Source of the DNA: Herbidospora solisilvae
GTDB taxonomy: Bacteria; Actinomycetota; Actinomycetes; Streptosporangiales; Streptosporangiaceae
DNA: 64,000 nucleotides
Reading direction: 5' to 3'
Assembly (NCBI RefSeq): GCF_009901565.1
Contig: NZ_WXEW01000001.1
Coordinates: 620,001 to 684,000, forward strand
Each line of letters begins with the position of its first letter. Position 1 is the stretch's first letter. This document shows, piece after piece, positions 52,925 to 63,400 of the stretch. The notes below the pieces were generated by a model. It had not been told where the DNA came from, did not search any database, and saw only the letters and a list, made by a program, of their open reading frames with translations. Both the position numbers and the translations under genes were made by a program.

Positions 52925-53740
52925 CTAAGAGGCCGGCGCGGCGATCGCGATGACCAAGGAATCCGAACCGGACACGAGATAGTGATGTCCCGGAAAATAT
53001 TCGACATGAAGGTGATCCGAGGCATCAGCATTCGAGGCGAAATCCTCGATGTCATCGGCGAGAAGGTCGAGCGCCGCTCTCCCACCGAATATCTTCAGGG
53101 ACGAGCCGTCGACCAAAATGCGGATCACGCTGCCCGGCGTCTCCTGAAATTGCAACTCGGACAGTGATCGGCTGTAGGGAGATGGCTCACGATTCTCGAG
53201 AAGTCCACGTCTTCCACGTCCGGCGCGCAGGAAGCGGCCGAGCGCCCGCAACTCCGGCCGGGTTCCGGACAGTTCCAGCTCCGCGGTCGAATCCGCACGT
53301 AGGACTTGCAGTTCGGCCAGTGGCACCGGCATCACGCCCAGGACGAGAGACGCGATCCCGGCGTCACCCGCCCCGAACCGGGCCAGCGAATCACTCATCA
53401 GATAGATCATCCCGTCCTCGTCGATGCCGAGGAAGAATCTGCCCTGGTCGAGTTCACCGATCGGGCAGATCGACTTTCCGACCGTCTCGCTCCACTCAGC
53501 GAATCGGTCGCCCTCACCGATGGCGAGTAGCGGATCGAACTCCAGCGCCTCACGGGCTCGGGAGATCCCCGGTCCGCCATACGGCACGACGAGATCGCCG
53601 AACTCCCGGAGGAACCTTTCTGCCGCGTGGTGCATGACGAAGCCGTCCTCTTCCAGGCGACTCCGCCAGGCCGATATGTCGACCTGCCGACCCGGCTCCC
53701 ATCCCGCGCGGGCCAGGATGCGCTCCGCCTCGGCATCCAC
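52925..53740 (-). CDS. SUKH-3-like immunity protein
   Basis: 271 residues. The N-terminal half follows the SUKH-3 pattern: 'RAGWEPGRQVDISAWRSRL', 'AAERFLREFGDLVVPY', 'ETVGKSICPIGELDQG' and 'LGIDEDGMIYLM'. The C-terminal 110 residues form a second alpha/beta segment ('VIRILVDGSSLKIFGGR', 'HVEYFPGHHYLV') similar in look to Imm32-type proteins. GTG at 53740 is preferred because GGGGAGG lies 8 bases upstream; GTG 53749 is an alternative. SUKH proteins neutralise nuclease-type toxins, and a giant Rhs toxin gene lies just upstream on the same strand. Confidence 0.72.
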   Translation of the reverse strand: MDAEAERILARAGWEPGRQVDISAWRSRLEEDGFVMHHAAERFLREFGDLVVPYGGPGISRAREALEFDPLLAIGEGDRFAEWSETVGKSICPIGELDQGRFFLGIDEDGMIYLMSDSLARFGAGDAGIASLVLGVMPVPLAELQVLRADSTAELELSGTRPELRALGRFLRAGRGRRGLLENREPSPYSRSLSELQFQETPGSVIRILVDGSSLKIFGGRAALDLLADDIEDFASNADASDHLHVEYFPGHHYLVSGSDSLVIAIAAPAS

Positions 53741-54080
53741 CTGGTTCACCTCCCCGCCAGTGACAGAAACTCAGAAACGACGATCTCACGAGAGGGTGCA
53801 CTGTTCATGCGGCTTCAGCGGAACCTTAGATCTCCCTTGCACGAGGTCGCCACCCGAACCATACGGCTCGCTGCCGAGTTCTACATTGCCTAGCACGGCA
53901 CGTAACAGGTCCGATGGCTCGCGAACATCGACGAGCCCGAGAACGCTATCAGGAGGATTGCAGGACTTAATGCGAATAGCGGTTCCGTGGGCTTGAGAAC
54001 TGACCGTGCGAAAGCCGAGCCTGCTGCCAGGCGATTGATATCGAATGCCCACGACATAAAAAAGGCAGCACATTGTGATC
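53741..54080. other. gene-poor stretch between immunity genes, possible remnant
   Basis: About 330 bases without a confident gene, more AT-rich than the surroundings. On the minus strand, about 53990 down to 53786, a frame reads plausibly like protein ('VLGLVDVREPSDLLRAVLGN') and stops at 53786, but it has no convincing start and its upstream part overlaps the HEAT-like gene. It may be the tail of a decayed immunity or toxin cassette. Confidence 0.35.
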
Positions 54081-54431
54081 CTACTTGGACCGAAGGACAT
54101 AGATTTCAATGTCCTCAATGACATCTTGCGCCAGGCCACCAAAAGCTGCACTCTGCTTCAGTTCACGCAGTACGGGCAGTACAGCCTGCGTGTTTATTTC
54201 TCCATATATACGAGCCAAGTGCCCCAGGCATGTAACCGCTAATGACCGCACCTGCACGTCTATATTGCTGTCCGCGATAGTAGTCAGCAGGACGTGCTCG
54301 ATATAAGCGCGGTCCGGATCGCCGTATGTCAGCGAAAGCAATGCGTCAGTCGCCTCTGGGATGCTATGGCCACGAATGTTCGCAAGCATCGCCGTCCGCC
54401 ATACAGCATCTGGCTGATTTTGTTCTATCAA
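54081..54431 (-). CDS. HEAT-like cognate immunity protein candidate
   Basis: 116 residues. TTG at 54431 overlaps the toxin stop (TTGA) and follows a strong AGGGGAGAA, so it is coupled to the toxin gene. It is all-helical with HEAT-like repeats ('TDALLSLTYGDPDRAYIEH', 'DSNIDVQVRSLAVTCLGHL', 'LPVLRELKQ'). Position directly after the toxin tip makes it the best candidate for the specific antidote. An internal ATG at 54389 would lose the coupling. AT-rich composition matches the toxin tip. Confidence 0.72.
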   Translation of the reverse strand: MIEQNQPDAVWRTAMLANIRGHSIPEATDALLSLTYGDPDRAYIEHVLLTTIADSNIDVQVRSLAVTCLGHLARIYGEINTQAVLPVLRELKQSAAFGGLAQDVIEDIEIYVLRSK

Positions 54432-57400
54432 CGAATTCTCCCCTTGCGATCGACAAGCTTCTCCCGAAGAAGTGTTTTTTGCATATCCTCGTGCAAGTCA
54501 TCCCATGGCCTGACATGGCCATGCCAGATGTTATTCGTACCATCAGCGCCATCACACCCACATGCAGCTTGACGCGTCCGGTCGAGCACGACGATCTCAC
54601 CATTATCCTTGTCGATCCCGATACGCCTGGGCGATGTTCCCTTCACTTGGACCGAGTTATCCAGGGCAGCTTGACCATTTTTTGGCTCGGCACTGTTTTG
54701 TCCGCGCGAAGAGTTACGGGCAGTCGGTCCATGCTTTCCACCAGCCTCATAAATATCCTTACCGCAGTTATGTACGAGGACGGGCGCGGAGCCTGCGAAG
54801 ACATAGTACGTGTGGAGGCCTGCGACCGTGAGGTTGCGGACGTTCTCACGCTCTTCAGTCCACGTTGAAACCGAGCTGACCTGTGCATGGCCACCGCTAC
54901 CAAGGCGCAACCACATGCCTGGTGAGAGCTCGCCCGCCGGAGTCCACTCACGGAGTGCGGGGACCCAGAAGAGATGACCGCTCGTCGCAATCAGACTCTC
55001 ACCTTCGGAAGAATCGCTCGCGCTCGGCGTATCGGACAGTCCCTCGTCACCATCAGAGGCCGTACCGTACTGACCCAGCACGCCAGGAGAGACCTTCAGC
55101 CTGATTCCGACCAAATTCTTCTCGCCTGCTCCAACAATGAGAGCAGTGACAGGCTTGGACACGGTCTCACCCTTTTCAGGGTCCGACGCAACGACCTTGT
55201 CACCTACCTTGATCTGCTCGATGGGCCTGGCAGACCCATCAGCAAGGAGCACCCTGGTACCAGGGACAAAACTGTTGCAGCCCGACGTCGGCTTGGCCCT
55301 GCCTATTTTGCTTCCGATGGCTCCCGCGGCCTTGGACAATAGGACTCCACCGACTACTGCGGTGCCGGCACCGATAGCCATGGATCCAACTGCGCCCAGC
55401 AGAGACTGCTGCTCGCTTGGCGTGTCCATGGTGTAGCTGACAAGACCGGCAACTGCGCCGCCCAAAGCCATACAACCGACGCTTCCGGCTCCCGCGGTCA
55501 GAGCGAGACAGCCTGTCGTCGCAGCGATGCCGGCCGCCGTCGAAACGATGGTGCTCGCATTGTCGGCTATCCAGCCCCACAGGCCGCCGGATTCCTCTTC
55601 CTCTTCCGCCGCAACGGGCTTCGGCTGCTCCTTCGGGGGCGTCGGCGCAGGATCGGGCTTTCTCTTGGTCTCGTTGTCCTTGTTCTCTCGGATGTTCTGC
55701 TGACGGCGTTCCTTGCTCTCCTTTACTGCAGCCCTCTGTCTGGTGTTCTTTCTGGTGCCGTCGCCGTTGTATTCCTCTCGGAACGTCCTGTTCGACTGTT
55801 CGTTCCCCGCGTCGCTGTAAAGGCCAGTCGGGTCAGACATCCCGATGGGGTTGTTGCCGGCGTAGGAGAACGGGTTGGCCCACTGTGGTTTCCGGAAGTC
55901 CAGCAACGGGTCGACCGAGATGAACTTGCCGATGGTCGGGTCGTAGTAGCGCGCTCCGATATGGGTCAGCCCGGTCGACTCGTCCTCGATCTTGCCGAGG
56001 AAACCGAGGTCGGTGAACGGCAGATCGTCGCCGCCGCGCCGCTGCCCGAAGGGCAGGTATCGCTCCCGGCTGATCGCCCCGCTGGTGTCGTCGATGGCCA
56101 GCTGCGCCGTTCCGTGCATGGCGGCGGCCATCCACTTCACGCCCGGCTGCCCGGTGATCCGCAAGGCCACCATCGACCCGTCAGGCCCGGTGTAGTAACG
56201 CTTACCGGTCAGCCCGGTCGAGGAGAGCTGCACCTCCATCGAGCCGAGGAACAGTGTCGTCACCCCACCCGGGTCACGACGTAGCAGGCGGTTTCCGTCG
56301 GCGTCGTACACCATCGTGGTGTCCTTGCCGTCGACCGTCGCCTTGGTCAGCTCGCCCAGTTCGTTCCACGTGAAAGCCCCGGCCTTGCCGCCGACCATCC
56401 GTGTCGCCAGCTGCCCGCCGGCGTCGTAGGTGTAGGAGTCGTTGCCGCCGGCGCTGTGGCTGACCGAGGCGACCGCGTCTGGCCGCACGCTGCCCGCCCC
56501 CGAGGCCGGGTAGTGGTAGGTGTCGACCTGCCCGTCGTGCGCCCGGGTCGTCAGGTTGCCGATCGCGTCGTAGGTGTAGGCCTCGGAGTAGGGGTCGACG
56601 CCCTGCCCGTCACCTGAACCGGCCGCGCAGGTGGAGGCGGTGGTGGTGAACGCCGAGGACAGGCGGTGCAGGTCGTCGTAGGTGTAGCACTCCGCCTGTC
56701 CTGACACCTGGTCGAGGATCCGCTTGATCTCGCCCGACACGTCATAGGTGTACGCGTCGTTCTGTGCCACCGTCGGGGTCGCCGTGTCGGCGCGCGACCT
56801 CGTCGTCACCCCGGTGATGCGCCCGGTCGTGTCGTCCCAGGCCAGTGTCCGCTTGATCTGGGAATTGACACCGTAGGCGCGTTCGTACAGCTGGCCGATC
56901 GCGGTGTAGTCGATCGACTTCACGTAGGTGAAGCCGCCGCCGAAGTCGGAGGTCAGGCCGTAGGGCAGACCGAGGTCCGTGTACGACGGCGTCAGCACCT
57001 CCGCCGGCAGTCCGCCCGCCGCGGGGAGCGTGGTCGTCGCGACCGCGCCGCCCGCGTTGTAGGTCGTGGCGAAGTCGAAGGTCCTGCCGATCGCGCCGAC
57101 GCTGGCCGGCAACGACAGACGGGAGCCCAGCGGCCGGTCCATCACGTCGTAGCCTGTGATCGCCGTGGTGTACGCCTCGCCGCCGTTCCATCTGGTCGAC
57201 GACGTGAGCTGGCCGATCGACAGGGTGTCGTACACCCACTCGGCGACCTTCGTGCCGGTGCCGACGTCGCCGATCCACTGCGAGGTCTTCCGGCTCAGGT
57301 CGTCGTACCCGATGGAGACCTTCTTGCCGTTGCCGTCGGTGGTCGAGGTCAGCCGCCCGGCCACGTCGTAGACCTGCTGTGACGATCCGGCATCGGGGTC

Positions 57401-60400
57401 CTGAGCGGAGGTCCGGCGGCGGGCCAGGTCGTAGGTGAAGGTCCGGACGTTGCCGTTGGCGTCGGTGTGCTTGACCAGGTTGCCGGCCAGGTCGTACTCG
57501 TACGTCGTGTCGTAGTGGGTCGGGCCGCCAGCCGGAACCGTGACCGTCAGGACCTTCCAGTCACTCCACGCGGAAGTGCCGTTGGCCGCGACCGCGCGGG
57601 CCCGCCAGCGCACCTTCCACCCGTCCGACAGTTCACCCGCGGGGACGGTCATCGAGGCGAGCGTTCCGGACAGCACGTCGTCGACGCCGCCCGACCAGAT
57701 CGCGCCCGTCCCCTGGCCGGGCACCGACGGGTCGTGTTCCATTTCGAACTCGGCCCGCAGCCGGCCGCCGTCGGGGCCGCTGACCCTGGCGTCCAGCGCG
57801 GGGGTCAGCGAGGAGGTGACGCTGCCGCCGGAGCTGGAAGGCGTCACGCCGAGCTGGCCGACCGTGGGAGCGGGCAGCTCCACCCGGAAGACCAGCCAGT
57901 CCGACCACGGCGACGTCGACTCGGCCGCGACCGCGCGGGCGCGGAAGCGAACCGTCATCCCGTGCGACAGTTCGCCCGAGGCCACGGTCACGGCGGCGTC
58001 AGAGCCGGTGGCGATGTCGTCGACGGCACCGGTCCAGATCTGGGTGCCGTCGTGTTCCAGCTCGAACTCGCCGCGCAGGTCGCCGCCCACCGGGTCGGTC
58101 AGGGTGGCATGCAGCGCCGGGGTCAGCGAGGTCGTGATCAGGTCGGCGCCCGCCGACTGCGACGGCGTGACCTGCAGGCCCGTCACCGTCGCCTTCGGCA
58201 CGGCGACGGTGAACTCGTGCCAGTCGGACCACGGTGAGGTGGCCGCCGCCGCGACGGCGCGGGCGCGCCAGCGGACGGTCTGTCCGTCGGACAGTTCGCC
58301 CGCCGGTACGGCCACCGCCGCGTCCGCCCCCGAGGCGATCCCGTCGACCGCACCGGTCCAGATCTGGACGCCGTCGTGCTCAAGCTCGAACTCGCCGCGC
58401 AGGTCGCCGCCGTTGGGGTCGGTCAGGGTGACGCGCAACGTCGGGGTGGTGGAGAAGGCGACGGTGGCGCCTTCGACGGTCTCCGACGGAGTGACCTGGA
58501 ACTGGCTCAGCACCGGGTCGGCCACGTCCACAGACAGGTCCTGCCAGTCCGACCAGGCCGAAGCGGTCGAACCGGCGACGACCCGGGCCCGCCAGCGCAC
58601 CTGATCCCCGTCGGCCAGTTCACCGGCCGCGACGGCCAGCGAGGCCGACGTGCCGGATGCCACGTTGTCGACGCCACCGGTCCAGATCTGCTGTCCGTCG
58701 CGCTCGACCTCGTACTCGGCACGCAGGGTGCCGCCCGCCGGGTTGAACACCCGCCCGATCAGGGTCGGGGTGGACGAGGTCGTGACCGTCGCGCCCTGGA
58801 CGACGCTGGAAGGGCTGACCTGGAGCAGGTCGATCCCCAGGTTGCCGCCGGAGGGCAGCGCCACGGTGAGGTTCTGCCACTCCGACCAGGCCGAGGCCGC
58901 CGAGGTGGCCACCGTGACCGCGCGGGCCCGCCAGCGCACCTTCCAGCCGCTGGTCAGCTCGCCAGCTGGTACGGCCACGGTCGCGACCTGCGCCGATGCG
59001 ACGTTCGGTGACGATCCGGCCCAGATCTGACCGGTGCCCTGCTCACCCGAGACGTTCGGGTCGTGCTCGACCTCGAACTCGGCCCGGACCTGCCCGGCGG
59101 CCGGTTCGGTCACCGTGGCACGCAGGGTCGGCGTCTCGGTCGGAGTGACCGTGGTGCCGCCGACTTCGGTGGAGGGCACCACCTGGAGCTGGGCGATCGA
59201 GGGCTTGGGCACGTCGACGGTGAAGGCGTGCCAGCCCGACCAGGCCGAGGCCACCTGCCCGTTGGGGTTGACGGCCCGGATGCGCCAGCGGACCTGCCAG
59301 CCGTCCGACAGTTCCCCGGCCGGGACCGTCGCCGACACCCGGGTGCCGGAGGCGACTCCGGTGAGGGCGGTGGTCCAGATCTGGCTGGTGCCCTGGCCTT
59401 CGGGTGCGTCCGGGTCGTGCTCGACCTCGAACTCGGCCCGCAGCGCCTGACCGGCCGGATCGGTGACGGTGGCGGCCAGCTCCGGGGTCGTCGACGAGGT
59501 GACCGTGACACCGTTCACCTGCTGCGACGGCGTGAGCTGCGGCGCCGACACCGACGGCTTGGGCACCTCGATGGTGACCGTCTGCCAAGCCGTCCAGGCG
59601 GAGGCGAGGTCGTTGCGGACCGCACGTGCCCGCCAGCGGACCTTCCACCCGTCCTGGAGCTGCCCGGACGCCACCGCCAGGGAGGCGGCGCTACCCGAGG
59701 CGACGTTGGTCTTCGTGCCGGACCAGATCAGGCCGCTGCCCTGGCCACTGGGCGCGGTGGGGTCGTGCTCGACCTGGAACTCCCCGGTCAGCGCCTGCCC
59801 GCCAGGGTCGGTCACCCGTGCCGCCATGGTCGGCGTCAGCGAAGTGACCGTGGTCACGCCGTTGGCGGTGGTCGCCGGGGTGATCTGGGTCTGGTCGGCG
59901 GTCGGAGTGCGGTCGGGCGTCGGGGCGCCGGCGAACAGGTTGCCGACCTGCGTGGCGGTCAGGACGCTCTGGTATACGCGGACGTCGTCGATCCTGCCGT
60001 TGTAGACGGCCGCGATCGTGGCCTTGCCGGTGGCGTTCCAGTTGCCCTGGATGGTGTTGCTGCCGATCAGTTCACCGTTGCGGTACAGGTAGACCGTGTT
60101 GTTCGACTTGTTGAACACACCCGCCAGATGGAACCAGCGCTTGAGCGGGATGGTGTTGGCCCAGACGCCGTAGGCGACCGCGCCGGTGCTGTCGCTGTTG
60201 TTGAAGACGAACTCCAGCCGCTTCTGGGTATTACCGCCTTCGGTGCCGAAGAAGAACGAGGGTTTCACGTTGCCCATCTGGCGCAGCACGTCGTACCAGT
60301 CGGCGTTGTCCTCCAGGTACATCCAGGCCGAGATGGTGAACGAGGCGTTGGTCGTCATGACCGGCTCGGTCGTGGACGCCGAGTTGGCGCCGCCGGTCGC

Positions 60401-63400
60401 GGCCATGCCGCCGCCGAACAGGCCTGGTGCCCAGGAGGCGGTACCGCCGAGCGTGGCGGACTTGCCCAGACCACTGGAGTCGGCCGCCTTGGTGCCGGAG
60501 GTCTCATCCAGCTTCCAGTGGACGGTCGGCGTGCCGACCGAGGCGGGGGCCGCGGCCGGGTTGACCCGCAGGGTCTGCCACGACGACCACGCCGAGGACG
60601 TGGAGGCGCCGGTGTTCACCGTCCGGGCCCGCCAGCGCACCAGCCAGCCGGCACTGATCAGGCCGGGGGCCACCGTCAACGCGGCGATGTTCCCGGAGGT
60701 GACGTTCGGCACCGAGCCGGACCAGATCAGTCCGGAGCCCTGCGTCGGCACCGACGGGTCGTGCTCAACCTGGAACTCGCCGGTCAGCGCACCGCCGGCG
60801 TCGTCGGACAGCGTCGCCTGCAGCTGCGGCGTCAGTGACGTCGCCGTCTGCTGACCGGACACGGTCGTGTACGGAAGGACCGACAACGATGACACCGCGG
60901 GGCCCTGAGAGTAGGTGACGCTGAGGGTGGGCTTGTTCGTCGACTCGTTGGACTCGAAGGCCCGGTCGTAGTACGGGCGGCCACTGACGGTCTCGTCCAC
61001 GCCGCTCAACTGGAGGCCGTAGTTGGCCGTGCCCGAAGCCCACGCCTGTGCGAAGGCGGTGGCGTCCCAGGCCATCGACGCGGTGGGCCCGCAGGTCGGG
61101 TAGTCGCGGGCGATCTGCTCATTGGCGCTCGTGGTGGCCGGCCGATTCGACCAGGTGAGGCCGCTCACTGTCCAGTCGGCGGTCACGCGCTGCACCCGCA
61201 CCCCTGAAGAGGCGTCGCCGCACCCGATGACGCTGGACTTCCGGAGTGTCAGCGTGGCCGAGGTGACCGTCGCCCCCGCGAGAGTCGAGGTGTCGAACTT
61301 CAGATAGCTCCGCTCGATCCCGAGACTGCCCGAGTTGTTGAACGTGCCGACCCAGAGAGGTGACGTCGACTGGTTGGACGACCCCGTGTTGGAGCCGTAA
61401 TTGGCGATCCACGTGTCCGTCGACACGGACAACGTCGTCGTCGGGTCAACGGTCACCGGATACTTGGTGGCCGGGTCGGCGAGGAACTTCTCGTCGGGCC
61501 TCAACACCAGCACCTGACGGCCGTTTTCCTCCACGACGCTGGTCTCGATCTTCCCCGTACGACCGGCTTTGCCGCCGCTCGCCGAGGAGTCCCACATCAC
61601 CGGTGTCGGGGCCGAGGCCACCTTCTTGCCGGCCGCGTCGAGCAGCGTCAGCCCACCGTCACCGGTCTTCTTCAGGCTCAACCGCTCGGTCTGCACGGGC
61701 AGTCGGTATTCGACCCCGGCGGCCGGCTTGGCGCGCAGCACCACGTCGTGCCGGAAGCCCGCCGACAGCGCGGTCACCACAAGGTCGGCCCCCGGACCGG
61801 CCGCGTCGACATAGGTCGCGACGTTGCCCTTGAGCTGTGGCTTCGGCAGCACACCCGGCCACTCCAGCGCGAACACCGAACCGTCGGGCCGCTTCATCCT
61901 GGCCAGCACGCCCGCGCCGCCCCCAGCGGAGACCTCCACCTCGGCAAGTGCCGCCTTGGGCTTGAGCACCGCGCCCGACGCCACCAGCGTCGTGTCGATC
62001 GGCACCCACGCCGCGCCCTGCTTCACCCGTGCCGGACCCGACGTGAACTCCGTCGTCATCGTGCCATCGGCATTCGCGAACGTCTGCGACGAATCGGTCG
62101 TCGCAGACTCCACCAGCACGCGCTCGCCCTGTGCCTTGGCGGCCTCGGCCGCCTTCTGGACCGCACCCGTCTCCGCCGCCGCGGGTTCCGCCGCCTTGGC
62201 CGGATTCGCCTCGGCCGCCGTCGGGCCCAGGACCGGCGCCGGGGTACCGCCGCCGTTCAGCCATTCCTCGATCTTGGTGACCTGGTCGGCGGCGTCGGTG
62301 TAGTACACCGTCTTGCCGCCGACCGGCGGAATCACCTCGTGTTTGTCGGCGCCCAGATAGTTCGTCGTGGTACGCCGCAACTCCGTCGATCCCGTCATGT
62401 CGACGGCGGCGACCGTGCGCCCCACACCGTCGTAGATCGGCTTCGACCACTGCGGCAGCGACGTCAACGCCGGGTTGAGCAGGCCCGTTCCAGGCGGGGA
62501 GGTGTTGTAGGCCGGGCCGGTCGAGGCCGCCACCTTGCCCCGGGCGTCGTAGGTCGTCGCCGACACGATCCGGCCGCCGGCGGGCGAGGCCACCTGCGAC
62601 TCGCGCTCGCGGCCGAAGCCGTCGGAGAAGCTGTGCGACACCGACCATGTCGGCTGCCCGCCCGTGATGGTCAGCAGCTTCTCCGAGGTGGTGCGGGCCG
62701 GGGACGTGCCGGTGAGCTGGTAGGAGAACTTCGCGGCCGGGATCGTGCCGGTCTTCGGCTGCGCGGGCGTCCACACCTGGGTGGTGCGGCCCAGCGCGTC
62801 GTAGTCGATGTTGGTGTCGCGGCCGTTCGGGTCGCGGACGCCGATGGTGCCGCCGTGCAGCGGGCTCTTCCACGTCGTCGCCGACTGGCCGAGCGTGTTG
62901 GTGGTCGTGATGCCGTTGACCGGCCAGTTCGTCGCCGGGTTGTAGGTCAGCGTGGTCGACTTGCCCAGCGGGTCGGTGGTGGTGAGAGACCGGCCGTACT
63001 TGTCGTAGGTCGTCTTGGCGGTCGCCACGGTCGTCGCGTCGGTCCAGTTGCGCGACTCGGTGATGAGCCCGTCGGTGGGCGTGTTGGTGGCGGGGTCGCT
63101 GCCGCCGTCGTACAGGGTGACCTCGCGGGAGAGCAGGGCGCCGGTGCAGTTCGTCCCTGCCCTCGACTCCTTGACCGACGGGAAGTCGATCATCCACTGG
63201 CCCGACGCCGTGTTGGTGGCGTAGGTCGTGGTGTCGCAGGTGTCGTCGTTAGGATCGGCGAGGTCGCCCCGGTCGACCGACTTGGTGACGAGGCCGGTGG
63301 TGTTGTCGTACGTGGTCGCGGAGGCCGACCGGCGGAACGAACCGTTCGCGGTCACCTCGCGCGTCTCCTCGGTGGCCGGCTTGACCATGATCGGATCGAA

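Noticed and set aside
53424-53996. Plus-strand frame of 190 codons over the SUKH-3 gene
   Set aside because: It has no recognisable domain and opposes a gene with a clear family pattern and ribosome site.
57467-60854. Several long plus-strand frames across the repeat region of the Rhs gene
   Set aside because: All are antisense shadows of the repeats in the minus-strand toxin gene and show the same periodicity.
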